Source of the DNA: Streptomyces sp. NBC_00663
Lineage (GTDB): Bacteria; Actinomycetota; Actinomycetes; Streptomycetales; Streptomycetaceae
DNA: 64,000 bases
Assembly (NCBI RefSeq): GCF_036226885.1
Contig: NZ_CP109027.1
Location: 9,548,001-9,612,000 of the forward strand
Reading direction: 5' to 3'
In this document: positions 8,669 through 17,911 of the stretch, one piece after another
How positions within the stretch are numbered: the first letter of the stretch is position 1
Layout of the letters: each line of letters opens with the position of its first letter
Translations under genes and position numbers: made by a program
The notes under the pieces: generated by a model
The model's database searches: none
The model's input: only the letters and a program-made list of their open reading frames with translations
What the model was told of the DNA's origin: nothing

Positions 8669-9294
8669 CCGCCGACCTCGCCCCCGTCCTGGCAGGCGCC
8701 CGCGTCATGCCGGTACTGACCGTGCCGGACGCCGGCACGGCCGCCTCGCTGGCCGACGCGCTCGCCTCGGGCGGCGCCGGGTGCGCCGAGGTCACCTTCC
8801 GCACCCGGGACGCCGAGCAGGTGGTCAAGGCGATGGCTGCGCACGGCGGACTCACGGTCGGCGTCGGCACCGTCCTCACCGCCGAGCAGGCGGAGCGGGC
8901 CGTGGCGGCCGGTGCCCGCTTCGTGGTCTCTCCCGGCTTCAGTGAGGAAGTCGTCGAGAAGTGCCGGGAGTTGGACGTGCCGGTGCTGCCGGGCGTCGCC
9001 ACCGCCACCGAGCTGATGCGTGCCCTGCGGGCAGGCGTGCGCACGGTCAAGCTCTTCCCCGCCGAAGCCCTCGGCGGCCTGCGGACTCTGCGGGCACTGG
9101 CGGCGCCGTTCCCGCAGGCGCGCTTCGTGCCGACCGGCGGGATCGGCGCCGGCCTGCTGGCCGGCTATCTCGCCGAGCCGGCGGTCCTCGCCGTCGGCGG
9201 CAGCTGGATGGCGACCGCCGCGCACCTGAAACGGGGAGACTACGGGGAAATCCGCCGGCTCACCGCCGAGGCCGTCGAAAGGAGTCTGCCGTGA
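8665..9294 (+). CDS. KDPG/KHG-type class I aldolase
   Basis: A 209-residue TIM-barrel aldolase of the Eda family that cleaves 2-keto-3-deoxy (phospho) sugar acids to pyruvate and an aldehyde. The Schiff-base lysine is Lys129 in VKLFPAE; Glu42 and Arg46 lie in the EVTFRT strand. The start was set at ATG 8665 overlapping the SDR stop; longer frames are out of register with the family. With the kinase next door it suggests an Entner-Doudoroff-like cleavage; a 6-deoxy substrate would need the enzyme to accept an unphosphorylated acid and release lactaldehyde. Confidence 0.88.
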   Translation: MTADLAPVLAGARVMPVLTVPDAGTAASLADALASGGAGCAEVTFRTRDAEQVVKAMAAHGGLTVGVGTVLTAEQAERAVAAGARFVVSPGFSEEVVEKCRELDVPVLPGVATATELMRALRAGVRTVKLFPAEALGGLRTLRALAAPFPQARFVPTGGIGAGLLAGYLAEPAVLAVGGSWMATAAHLKRGDYGEIRRLTAEAVERSLP

Positions 9295-10358
9295 CCGACG
9301 TGGTGGCCCTCGGCGAGGTCATGCTGCGGTTCGACCCGGGCGAGGGCCGCATCCGCACTGCCCGCACCTTCCAGGTCTGGGAGGGCGGCGGTGAGTACAA
9401 CGTCGTCCGCGGTCTCCGCCGCTGCTTCGGGTTGCGCACGGCCGTGGTGACCGCCCTGGCCGACAACGCCGTGGGCCGGCTGGTCGAGGACCTGATCCTC
9501 CAGGGCGGAGTCGACACCTCGCTGATCCGCTGGGTGCCCGACGACGACATCGGCCGCACCGCCCGCAACGGCCTCAACTTCGTCGAGCGCGGCTTCGGCA
9601 TACGCGGCGCGTTCGGTGTCAGCGACCGCGCGCACACGGCCGTCTCCCAGCTGGCCAAGGGTGACATCGACTGGGACGCGGTCTTCGCCGCCGGACCGCG
9701 CTGGTTCCACACCGGTGGCATCTTCGCCGGCCTGTCGGACACCACCGTGGACGTCGCGGACGAGGCGATGGCCGCGGCCCGCCGCCACGGCGTCACGGTC
9801 TCCTACGACCCGAACTACCGCCCCAGCCTGTGGGCGGGCCGAGGGGGCGCCGACCGGGCCCGCGAGGTCGATCTGCGGCTCGCCCGGCACGCCGACGTGT
9901 TGGTGGGTGCCCTGGGCCTGGCCGGCCCGCGCCCGGGTGACGTGCGGGTCCGTCCCGACGAGGTGGCAGACGTACTCGCCGAGGTCGCGCGCCTCGTGCC
10001 GACGGCTGCCGTGCTGGCGACCTCCCTGCGCGCAGTCCCCTCGGCGGGCGTCAACGACTGGGCGTCGGCCGCCTGGTCTCCCGGGACCGGCCTGGTCACC
10101 GGCCCCCGGATGCCCGGCCTGCACGTCCTGGACCGCATCGGCTCCGGCGACGGCTTCGCCGCCGGTCTCATCCACGCTCTGCTGACCGGTGAGGACGACT
10201 GGCCGGGGCCGCCGACCCCCGCCGGCCTGGAGCGGGCCCTCGCCTACGGCACCGCGCACGGCGCCCTCACCATGACCACCCCCGGAGACGTCTCCATGGC
10301 CTCGCTCGCGGAGGTCGAGGCGCTCCTGGCCGACGGTTCGGCCGCCGTCAGACGCTGA
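9291..10358 (+). CDS. PfkB-family sugar kinase (2-keto-3-deoxygluconate kinase-like)
   Basis: A 355-residue ribokinase/PfkB-fold kinase similar to KDG kinases. The N-terminus has ALGEVMLRF and the C-terminal ATP-site motif DRIGSGDGFAAG near residue 280 contains the catalytic Asp. The GTG start overlaps the aldolase stop (GTGA). KDG kinase phosphorylates the C6 hydroxyl, which is absent in fuconate-derived acids, so this enzyme probably serves a second sugar acid through the same operon, or has a different target. Confidence 0.83.
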   Translation: MTDVVALGEVMLRFDPGEGRIRTARTFQVWEGGGEYNVVRGLRRCFGLRTAVVTALADNAVGRLVEDLILQGGVDTSLIRWVPDDDIGRTARNGLNFVERGFGIRGAFGVSDRAHTAVSQLAKGDIDWDAVFAAGPRWFHTGGIFAGLSDTTVDVADEAMAAARRHGVTVSYDPNYRPSLWAGRGGADRAREVDLRLARHADVLVGALGLAGPRPGDVRVRPDEVADVLAEVARLVPTAAVLATSLRAVPSAGVNDWASAAWSPGTGLVTGPRMPGLHVLDRIGSGDGFAAGLIHALLTGEDDWPGPPTPAGLERALAYGTAHGALTMTTPGDVSMASLAEVEALLADGSAAVRR

Positions 10359-10411
10359 TCCACCCCTGAAAGGCCCGCATCACCCGCCCCCCGTAGTCGC
10401 TAGGAGCGCAG

Positions 10412-11440
10412 TTGAGACATCGGACCACCGGACGCCGGAAGATCGCGAACACCCCTGTGGAGCTGACCGAACTCGGCTTCGGGGCATCCGTGATCGGCAA
10501 CCTGTACCGCGTCACCCCCGCCGAGGACGCGACCGGGGCGATCGAGGCCGCCTGGGACGCCGGTATCCGCTACTTCGACACGGCCCCGCACTACGGCCTC
10601 GGCCTGTCCGAGCTGCGCCTGGGCGGCGCCCTGCGCCGGCGGCCCCGTGCCGAGTACGTCGTCTCCTCCAAGGTCGGCCGGCTGCTCGTGCCCAACGAGC
10701 ACCCACGGGGCGTCGACAGCGAGGGCTTCGTCGTACGGGACGACCTGCGCCGCCAGTGGGACTTCAGCCGGGACGGCGTCCTGCGGTCCATCGAGGCCAC
10801 GCTGGTCAGGACCGGCCTCGACCGGCTGGACATGATCTACCTGCACGACCCCGACGACCACTGGCGGCAGGCTGCCGAGGAGGCCATGCCCGCTCTGGCG
10901 GATCTTCGCGACCAGGGCGTGATCGGCGCGATCGGCGTCGGCATGAACCAGTCGGCCATGCTCGCCCGCTTCCTGCGCGAGACCGCCGCCGACGTGGTGA
11001 TGCTCGCCGGCCGCTACACCCTCCTCGACCAGTCGGCCCTGGACGACGTCCTGCCCGCCGCCGAGGAACTCGGCAAGAGCGTGGTGGCCGTCGGCGTGTT
11101 CAACTCGGGACTGCTCTCCCGCGACCGGCCCGCCGAGGGCATGAAGTACGACTACCAGGACGCCCCGCCGGCTCTGGTCGCCCGCGCCCTGGCGATCGCG
11201 GAGATCTGCGCGGCCCACGGGACGACGCTGCCCGCGGCAGCGATCGCGTTCCCGCAGACTCATCCCACTATCATCAATGTCACCCTCGGTATGCGGACTG
11301 CGGAACAGGTCGTACGGAACGTGGAACTCCACCAGCAGCACATCCCTGAAGGCCTCTGGGACGACCTACGGGCCCAAGGACTGATCAGGTCGGACGTGCC
11401 CGGCGCGGACGGCACCGGGAGGAGTTCGCAGTGTCTCTGA
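10412..11440 (+). CDS. Aldo/keto reductase, probable L-fucose (D-threo-aldose) 1-dehydrogenase
   Basis: A 342-residue AKR of the D-threo-aldose/L-fucose dehydrogenase group that would oxidise the sugar at C1 to the lactone, the first step before the lactonase at 5561. The tetrad is visible: Asp56, Tyr61 (FDTAPHYG), Lys87 (SSKVG) and His145 (YLHDPD). The likely start is TTG at 10412, five bases after TAGGAG. The gap of 53 bases from the kinase and the 10-base overlap with the regulator place it in the same operon. Confidence 0.85.
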   Translation: MRHRTTGRRKIANTPVELTELGFGASVIGNLYRVTPAEDATGAIEAAWDAGIRYFDTAPHYGLGLSELRLGGALRRRPRAEYVVSSKVGRLLVPNEHPRGVDSEGFVVRDDLRRQWDFSRDGVLRSIEATLVRTGLDRLDMIYLHDPDDHWRQAAEEAMPALADLRDQGVIGAIGVGMNQSAMLARFLRETAADVVMLAGRYTLLDQSALDDVLPAAEELGKSVVAVGVFNSGLLSRDRPAEGMKYDYQDAPPALVARALAIAEICAAHGTTLPAAAIAFPQTHPTIINVTLGMRTAEQVVRNVELHQQHIPEGLWDDLRAQGLIRSDVPGADGTGRSSQCL

Positions 11441-12153
11441 CGGACAGGGCCATCGATCAGATCCGTGAGCTGATCCGCACAGGCGCGCTGCCGCCCGGCT
11501 CGAAGCTCCCCCCGGAGCCGGACCTGGCGGCTCAGCTGGGTCTGTCCCGCAACCTCGCGCGCGAGGCGGTCAAGGCGCTGGCCGTCGCCCGGGTCCTGGA
11601 GGTCCGCCGGGGCGACGGCACGTACGTCACGAGCTTGCAGCCGAGCCTGCTGCTGGAGGGACTCGGCGGCGCGGTGGAACTCCTGCAAGGCGACTCGGTC
11701 GCCTTGCAGGACCTCATGGAGGTACGGCGGCTCCTCGAACCGATGGCCACGGCACTTGCCGCCACCCGCATCTCCGACGCCCAACTGGCGGAGGTGGAGC
11801 GGCATTTGGACGCCATGCGCGAGGCCCGTGACGATGTCGAAAAGCTCAACGTCCACGACGTCGCCTTCCACCGCGCCGTCGTCTCGGCGACCGGCAACGA
11901 GACCCTCCTCACCCTCCTGGAAGGCATCTCCGGCCGCACACTGCGGGCCCGCATCTGGCGCGGCCTGGTCGACACCCAGGTCGCAGGCCGGACCCTCGCC
12001 GAGCATGAGGCGATCTTCAATGCCCTGTCCAGCCGTGACGCCGCCCTCAGCCAGGCCGCCGCACTGCTGCACGTGAGCAGCACCGAACAATGGCTCAGGC
12101 AGCACCTGCGCTCAGGCAAAGCCCTCGATGTCGGGGCCACAACGCCGGAGTGA
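11431..12153 (+). CDS. GntR-family regulator, FadR subfamily (FCD domain)
   Basis: A 240-residue transcription factor with an N-terminal winged helix (residues 1-65, with the typical GSKLPPEPDLAAQLGLSRN region) and a helical FCD effector domain (about 85-215) containing the Arg/Asp/His metal or acid-binding positions expected in FCD proteins. The GTG start has GGGAGGAG eight bases upstream and overlaps the aldo/keto reductase gene. FadR-type regulators usually sense carboxylate intermediates, so fuconate or a keto-deoxy acid is a plausible inducer, with the operon leader near 230-400 as its target. Confidence 0.88.
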   Translation: MSLTDRAIDQIRELIRTGALPPGSKLPPEPDLAAQLGLSRNLAREAVKALAVARVLEVRRGDGTYVTSLQPSLLLEGLGGAVELLQGDSVALQDLMEVRRLLEPMATALAATRISDAQLAEVERHLDAMREARDDVEKLNVHDVAFHRAVVSATGNETLLTLLEGISGRTLRARIWRGLVDTQVAGRTLAEHEAIFNALSSRDAALSQAAALLHVSSTEQWLRQHLRSGKALDVGATTPE

Positions 12154-12735
12154 CGGGCGACGCAGTCAGTGCGGCTCCTCGGCATAGGTGAGCGAGTGGG
12201 TGTCGCCGAGTCCGCCCGCGAAGCGGATGGCGACCCGTGCGCCGAGGCCGGCTTCCACGTGCCGGTCCACGCTTGGTGGACCGGCCGGTTGATTTCGGGA
12301 CATTCCATGCAGGTGGCCCGTTGCAGGACGACGTCAGACAGCCTCACCCGGAGCGTGGCGGCACAGCGGATGGGTCTGCGACGACGGCCTCCAATTGCTC
12401 CGTCTCACGCAGGCTGGCCAAGCAGGCACCGTCGATATGCGCGGGCGATGCGTGCGCCGTCGGGATGAGGTGCCAGGCGTGGTTGCGTGGCCGGCCCGGG
12501 GCGTGCAGTGGTTCGGGGTTCCGTTCGGCCGTTGGTCCGGCTGGCGATGGGGGACAGGGCATGGCAACGGGATGGTTCTTGTCCCTGACCAGGGTGGTGA
12601 CCATGCGGCCCTGACCACGATCATATTGCGGCATTGAACGTGTGGTCAGGCTGTGCTCGGGCCCAGGTCGGGCCTGTGGTGGGGCCTGCTGCCCTTGACT
12701 GCCGCACCGTTGACTGGATGCTCGGCTTCCTCTGC
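12154..12735. other. No supported gene
   Basis: This 582-base stretch lies between the convergent GntR and LysR genes. Frames on both strands are short, lack ribosome sites and show proline/arginine-rich shadow composition. I see no clear terminator hairpin with a U-run. It may be decayed coding sequence, but I could not recognise any family. Confidence 0.4.
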
Positions 12736-13599
12736 TCATAGCCGTGTGGCGGTGCGGACCAGGCTGGCGAGGGTGACGGAGCGGCTGTGTGCGGGCCAGA
12801 CGATGTGGGTCACGACGCTAGGTGCGTCGGTCAGAGGGACGGCCGTGTGCTCGGCCCACAGCCAGGAGCGGGCGGAGTCGGGGACGACCGCCACGGTACG
12901 TCCGAGGGCGATCAGCTGGGCCAGTTGCGTCTGGTTGTGGATCTCGGGGCCGGGGCCGGGCGCGTAGACGCCGCGGGTGGGCCAGCGGGCGAGCGGCAGA
13001 TCGGGGAGGTCCCTGACTTCGGCCAGGGTCAGGGTCTTGTGGGTGGCGAGGGGGTGCCCGGCCGGTAGAACGGCGATCTGCCCCTCGGTCGTCAGTGCCT
13101 CGCTGTCGAAGCCGGCGAGGGAGTTCCACGGCGTGTGCATGAGGGCGACATCGGCGCGTCCGTCGCGCAGCAGCTCTTCTTGCTCGCAGAGGCCGCACGG
13201 CAGCACCTCGATCTCGGCGCTGTCGGGCTCGACCGCGTAGGCGTCGAGAAGCTTGCGCAGCAGTTCGTGGGACGCGGCGGCCTTCACCGCGAGGACCAGT
13301 CGATTGCGGGGGCCGCCGGGGCTGTCGGCACCGCCGGCCCGCTGGGCTCGGCGAGCGGCGGCGACGGTGGCATCGAGGGCGGCCCGGCCCTCGTGCAGCA
13401 GTACCTCTCCGGCACCGGTCAGGCGGACACCACGGCGGTTGCGCTGCAACAGGCAGATCCCGAGGCGCCGTTCGAGCTGCTGGATCGCCCGCGACAGCGG
13501 TGGCTGGGCCATGCCGAGGCGCTCGGCAGCGCGTCCGAAGTGCAGTTCCTCGGCGACGGCGACGAAGTACCTCAACTCGCGGGTTTCGAGGGTGTCCAC
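12736..13599 (-). CDS. LysR-family transcriptional regulator
   Basis: A 287-residue LysR regulator. The N-terminal winged helix-turn-helix (residues about 5-65) includes LRYFVAVAEELHFGRAAERL and PPLSRAIQQLERRLG; the rest is the two-lobed effector domain. The start is GTG at 13599; no in-frame ATG lies nearby. It is divergent from an SDR gene starting at 13692, with a 15-bp palindrome between them, the classical arrangement for a LysR protein controlling its neighbour and itself. Confidence 0.9.
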   Translation of the reverse strand: MDTLETRELRYFVAVAEELHFGRAAERLGMAQPPLSRAIQQLERRLGICLLQRNRRGVRLTGAGEVLLHEGRAALDATVAAARRAQRAGGADSPGGPRNRLVLAVKAAASHELLRKLLDAYAVEPDSAEIEVLPCGLCEQEELLRDGRADVALMHTPWNSLAGFDSEALTTEGQIAVLPAGHPLATHKTLTLAEVRDLPDLPLARWPTRGVYAPGPGPEIHNQTQLAQLIALGRTVAVVPDSARSWLWAEHTAVPLTDAPSVVTHIVWPAHSRSVTLASLVRTATRL

Positions 13600-13618
13600 G
13601 GCCGCAGCATACGCGGTG

Positions 13619-13633
13619 ATACCCGGCGGGTAT
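13619..13633. promoter_or_regulatory. Candidate LysR operator, T-N11-A palindrome
   Basis: ATACCCGGCGGGTAT has perfect 6-bp arms (ATACCC/GGGTAT) around a 3-base spacer. The T at the second position and the A at the fourteenth give exactly the T-N11-A pattern of LysR binding sites. It is 20 bases from the LysR start and 59 from the SDR start. Confidence 0.6.
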
Positions 13634-13691
13634 GACAGGACACCGGATCGGTGTTGGCCGCGCCACCCGTGTCAGGGCCACCATCATCGGC

Positions 13692-14429
13692 ATGAGCGAA
13701 ACGAAGATCGCGCTGGTGACCGGCGCGAACAAGGGCATCGGGTACGAGATCGCGGCCGGGCTGGGCAGCCTCGGGTACCGCGTGGCCGTTGGAGCCCGCG
13801 ACGAGACCCGACGCGAAACCGCCGTCGGAAAACTGCGCGCCCTCGGCGTCGACGCGTTCGCGGTACCACTGGACGTGACCGACGACCGGAGCGTCACCGA
13901 TGCCGCGGAGCTGGTCGAACGGCTGGCCGGGCGCCTGGACGCCCTGGTCAACAATGCCGGCATCTCGGGGGAGATGGGCCCGGGGTGGGAGCAGGACCCG
14001 ACGGCGCTCGACCTGGAGGTGCTCTGCACGGTCGTGGACACCAACGTCATGGGTGTCGTCCGGGTCACCAACTCGATGCTGCCGCTGCTGCGTCGCTCGG
14101 CCTCGCCACGCATCGTCAACGTCTCCAGCAGCGTCGGCTCCCTGGCCCGGCAGGCGGACCCCGACACCGAGATCGGCCCGATCATGGCGGCCTACGCGCC
14201 GTCGAAATCGTTCCTCAACGCCCTCACCGTCCAGTACGCCCGGCAGTTCACCGGCACCAACATCCTGATCAATGCCGCCTGCCCGGGCCTGGTCGCCACC
14301 GATTTCACAGGTTTCCACGGATCCCGCACCCCCGAACAGGGCGCGGCCACAGCGATTCGGCTCGCCACATTGCCCGACGGCGGCCCGAGCGGTTCGTTCT
14401 TCGAGGACGACGGCGTCGTCCCCTGGTGA
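13692..14429 (+). CDS. SDR-family NAD(P)-dependent oxidoreductase
   Basis: A 245-residue short-chain dehydrogenase with TGANKGIG (residues 10-17), the NNAG motif near residue 88, and catalytic Ser near 146, Tyr168 and Lys172 (YAPSK). The TGANKGIGYEI pattern and the long loop before the active Tyr are like carbonyl reductase-type SDRs. I took ATG 13692; a frame open from 13632 would overlap the palindromic operator. It is likely controlled by the divergent LysR protein. Substrate unknown. Confidence 0.85.
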   Translation: MSETKIALVTGANKGIGYEIAAGLGSLGYRVAVGARDETRRETAVGKLRALGVDAFAVPLDVTDDRSVTDAAELVERLAGRLDALVNNAGISGEMGPGWEQDPTALDLEVLCTVVDTNVMGVVRVTNSMLPLLRRSASPRIVNVSSSVGSLARQADPDTEIGPIMAAYAPSKSFLNALTVQYARQFTGTNILINAACPGLVATDFTGFHGSRTPEQGAATAIRLATLPDGGPSGSFFEDDGVVPW

Positions 14430-14763
14430 TCACGAACTGGCCTGGGCCGACGAAGCCCCGGCGGGTCCACGAAACGGCGCGGACAGCAGACCGGATCGGA
14501 TGAGACAGCGGGAGGCGTCCGTGCGACCAGGACCAGATCGACTGGGATCTTCGGCGACATGGCGGCCCGCTGGTCTGGTCACCGCAGGGCGACGGCCCGG
14601 TTTCCGGACCAGTTCATCGGAGGCGGGGGAGCTGGTCAGGGCGCGTGGCGGTGGAGGTCTGGTGACACCTATAGCCACGAGGCGCCGAACTCAACGCGAT
14701 GGCTGAGCGGTGGGACACCGAGGACGACGACCGCCGCATCCGGTCACGGCGCAGGACGATCGG
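14430..14763. other. No supported gene
   Basis: A 334-base convergent intergenic stretch between the SDR and the isochorismatase-fold gene. I see no recognisable protein and no strong terminator hairpin. Confidence 0.4.
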
Positions 14764-15327
14764 CTATTGCGGTGCGATGGCTTTGATCCAGTCCTCGACG
14801 GCGAGGACATCTGCCCACTGCGGGAACAGTTTTTCGGTGAGCATCCGGTGCACCTCGGGGTCGGTGTCGAGGCAGGCATCAGCCAGGACGGTGAGGCCGA
14901 AGTCCAGGTCGATGGCGTGCCACAGGGTGGACAGTACGACAGCGCTGGTGGCGATGCCGGTGAGAACAAGGCTGTCGATATCGCGAGCCCTGAGCACCAA
15001 GTCGAGGTCGCTGCCCGAGAACGCGCTCCCCCGCCTCTTGGTGACCACGACGTCGCCCTGCTGGGGCGCGACATCGCCATGGATCTCGGTGCCAGGAGCC
15101 CCCTCGGTGAACAGCCCGGCCCGCACGGCGTTTGTCATCACCTTGTTGCGGGGGCTGACTTCTGGATCGCCCGGCCGTAACCCGAGCACCACGTAGATCA
15201 CCGTGATACCTGCTGCCCGGGCACCGTCGATCGCCCTGCGCAAGCGCGGCAGATATCCGGAACCGTCATCGGCGATGGCCACGACGTCCCGTTGGACGTC
15301 CATCACCAGAAGTGCGCTGTTGGCCAT
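14764..15327 (-). CDS. Isochorismatase-fold hydrolase lacking the nucleophilic cysteine
   Basis: A 187-residue Rossmann-like isochorismatase family protein. The N-terminus ALLVMDVQRD carries the conserved Asp (residue 10), and VVTKRRGSAF carries the conserved Lys. Where cysteine hydrolases have Cys, this protein reads GIATSAVVLST, so the Asp-Lys-Cys triad is incomplete; isochorismatases proper also lack the Cys, as do many actinobacterial homologues. The start at 15327 has a GGAGAAGGG ribosome site; a longer upstream frame is unrelated sequence. No operon partner. Confidence 0.82.
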   Translation of the reverse strand: MANSALLVMDVQRDVVAIADDGSGYLPRLRRAIDGARAAGITVIYVVLGLRPGDPEVSPRNKVMTNAVRAGLFTEGAPGTEIHGDVAPQQGDVVVTKRRGSAFSGSDLDLVLRARDIDSLVLTGIATSAVVLSTLWHAIDLDFGLTVLADACLDTDPEVHRMLTEKLFPQWADVLAVEDWIKAIAPQ

Positions 15328-15415
15328 GCTTGCCGTCCCTTCTCCGCCGGGAAACAGGAGCAAGTCTGGTGGATCAACCGAGCTGCGGTGGAGGTTTCGT
15401 AGATCCTCATCAGCG

Positions 15416-15800
15416 TCAGGAGCCGGTCTCCTCGCCCATGTGCGGTAAAAGCCTGTCCACGGTCGCGATGAAAGTCCCGAGGCAGTCCGCCACATCGTCG
15501 GTGCCGAGGTGAGCGACACCGTTGCGCAGCTCGGATGGACGTGAGCCAGTGCCGCTTTCGCCAGGCGCTCCACATCCGTAGTGCGGGTCTGCCGAGGCCT
15601 GCAACGAGTGCGTCACAGGCAGCGTTGACGACGTCGGTGGCACGGATCTCGTCTCGTCGATTCCGGAGACGAGCGCGAGGTGGAGCGGGTCGGCACCGTG
15701 GGTGGGGGGCTTCTTGGAGTTGTCGGTCGACGCGGAGCCATTCGAGGGTGGCGGTGAAATGGCGGATGGCCCGGGGCCAAAGCTTGCCGCCCGGAGTTCG
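15416..15800 (-). pseudogene. Decayed recombinase-like C-terminus and hypothetical fragment
   Basis: Reading the minus strand across three frames gives ATLEWLRVDRQLQEA and HGADPLHLALVSGID, resembling the C-terminus of Streptomyces tyrosine-recombinase-like proteins (LRVDRQLDEALTHGPDPLHL type, from memory). It is followed by VNAACDALVAGLG, DVERLAKAALAHVHP and ELRNGVAHLGTDDVADCLG, ending at a stop at 15416. At least two frameshifts are required, so it is not a functional gene. Family assignment rests on remembered patterns. Confidence 0.35.
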
Positions 15801-16039
15801 ACGGCGGTCTGATGAGTGATCAGCGGATGGGGGCGGCCGTATTCGGCCAGCCGTGGCGGCGGTGGTCGAGCGAGTCCAGGACCGCTCGGTGGTGAGGTCG
15901 TCCGGCGGGCGGATGCGGCCGCCGACGGTGATGCGCTGCTGCCCGGGGCCCGGTGACTACGCCGACACCTCCCATGGCTTCAGCCGCCTGGCGAGCGTCG
16001 ATCCGACGCTCGCCAGGTGCGTGAGTGCTGAGGCAGTGC

Positions 16040-17523
16040 TCAGGACACGCTCTTGTATGCCTGCCAGCCGGTCGCGATTTTCGCGCGGGAGCCGAACGAC
16101 CCTGTCCCGTTTCCGTTGTTGCGCCACACGTTGCCGGAGGTGTCGCGGGAGATGATGTCGGCTTTGCCGTCGCCGGTGATGTCCCCGACGCCCACGACCG
16201 TGTTGTACGAGCCGCCCCAGGCCGAGAACAGTTTGACGCGTGCCTTGAAGGTGCCCTGGCCCGTGCCGGTGTAGCGGTAGAGGTTGTTGGACTTGTCCTG
16301 GGCGATCAGGTCGCCGATGCCGTCACCGTTGAGGTCTCCGACGCCCACGATCTTCTTGTACGTCTTCCAGTTGTCGTAGAGCTTGACGCGGGCGGAGAGC
16401 TTGCCGGTGCTGGTGCCCTTGTAGAGGTAGACGGCGCCGGTGGTGGAGTTGCGGGCGATCAGGTCGGGGCGGCCGTCGCCGGACATGTCCCCGGGCGAGG
16501 TCAGCAGGTCGTACTGGTTCCAGCCCTTGCCGAGCGAGATGTGCGGGGTGCTGGTGAGGAAGGCCTGTCCGCGCATGGTCCGGTACACCCACAGTTCGCC
16601 GCTGCTGAACCGGACGAGGACGTCGTTGCGGCGGTCGCCGTTGAGGTCGCCGAAGGGCACCAGGGTCACGGAGGTGGGCCAGCCCGAGGCGGACATGGGT
16701 TTGCCGAGGGCTCCCGTGCCGTTGCCGGGCCGGTAGCTGATGACGCCGGAGGAACTGAGGGTCAGGGCGTCGCCGGTCCCGTCGGGCGCCCAGGTTCCAC
16801 TGTTGGTGAAGTCGTGGCGTACGGCGGCTCCGACGGAGACCTGCACCGTCCGGGACACGGTCATGACGGGCCCCGAACCGTCGGCGGGCACAGCCGTCAG
16901 CGTGACGGTATAGGTGCCGTTGGGGACGAGCGCGCCCTTGCTGTCCCGCAGATCCCAGCGCGCGGTCAGGTTGCCCTGCACCGCGCCGCCGGAGAGCGTA
17001 CGGACCACGGCGCCGGTGGCCTTGTTGGTGAGCGTGGCCTTCCAGGAGGCGGCGGGCTTGGAGAGCAGCCCCCGCCACTGCCACCACGGGCTGCTCGCCG
17101 CGCTGCTCTCCGACGCGTTGTCGGTCACCTGCGTCTCGACGGCGGCAAGGCCCTGGGTGGCGGCCCCGCTGGGCACGAAATGGATGCGCCGGTCCGCGCC
17201 GACGTAGGCCGCGGGGCCGCCGAACTTGTCCACGGTCCAGGTCACCCCGCGCAGGCCGGCCGTCCCCGCCGCGAGGTTGCCGATCTTGCGGGTGGTCGCC
17301 GTGCCGTCGGCGAAGGCGGTCAGGAGCAGCGCGCCGGCCGAGGTGTCGTGCCGTACGACATAGCCGTCGCCGAGCAGGGCCTCGCCGGACGGAAGGGTGA
17401 TGCTCTTCTTCGCCGTACGGTCGTACACGCCCGCCGTCGAGGTCGGGCCGCAGGACCAGTAGATCCAACGGCCCACCGTCTGAAGATCCTTGGGGACGCA
17501 CGGGGCGCCGGTGCTGACGGTGT
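16040..17523 (-). pseudogene. 5'-truncated FG-GAP/VCBS repeat secreted protein
   Basis: About 490 residues of a beta-propeller protein remain. A region of propeller-like blades (residues with VGRWIYWSCGP and KFGGPAAYVGAD) is followed by a FlgD-like Ig domain (SKGALVPNGTYTVTLTA) and C-terminal FG-GAP repeats with calcium-type motifs GDLNGDRRND, GDMSGDGRPD, GDLNGDGIGD and GDITGDGKAD, ending normally at 16040. Homologues begin with a signal peptide and several more blades, whereas here homology stops near 17523 and the frame continues into unrelated proline/arginine-rich sequence with no signal peptide. I therefore call it truncated at its 5' end. Confidence 0.7.
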
Positions 17524-17911
17524 CCGAGCCTCGTCTCCTGTGGGTCAGCGATGATCGGCGCCCGCCCCCCGCCTGGTCCGGCCTGGGCCGCCAGGTGGGT
17601 GGTGAGCGCTTCTGGCCAGGACCACTCCACGAGACCGCTTGTTCGGCGGCTGCGTCGGCAACAACGGGGTCGGCGGAGTCTCTCCGTACTGGAAGGAGTA
17701 CGGCTATGACCTCATGGGCGACCGCACCCGCGAAGGACGGCACGGTCTGGATAGCGCAGCCCGCCACGTCGTCCGGGCCTCAGCAACGGCTCCGCCCCAT
17801 CGGCTCGACTCTGGTTCGCACACATGTGTTGGTCGTGGAGACGATGTCGAGGAGCCGTCGGCAGGGCCGACACGTATTTGTCATATCGGACACACATGTA
17901 GAGTCACAGGA
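17524..17911. other. Junction sequence without a supported gene
   Basis: The stretch between the truncated FG-GAP gene and the glycosyltransferase. Both strands are open for long distances but neither resembles a known protein. The plus frame is in register with the glycosyltransferase but has no family similarity, and a good start with ribosome site exists at 17912. It probably marks a deletion or insertion scar. Confidence 0.4.

Noticed and set aside
17524..17767. N-terminal extension of the FG-GAP protein
   Set aside because: Composition is unlike the propeller domain and there is no signal peptide; more likely read-through into foreign sequence.
17639..17911. N-terminal extension of the glycosyltransferase
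   Set aside because: In frame but without family similarity, while ATG 17912 has a ribosome site and starts exactly at the conserved domain.
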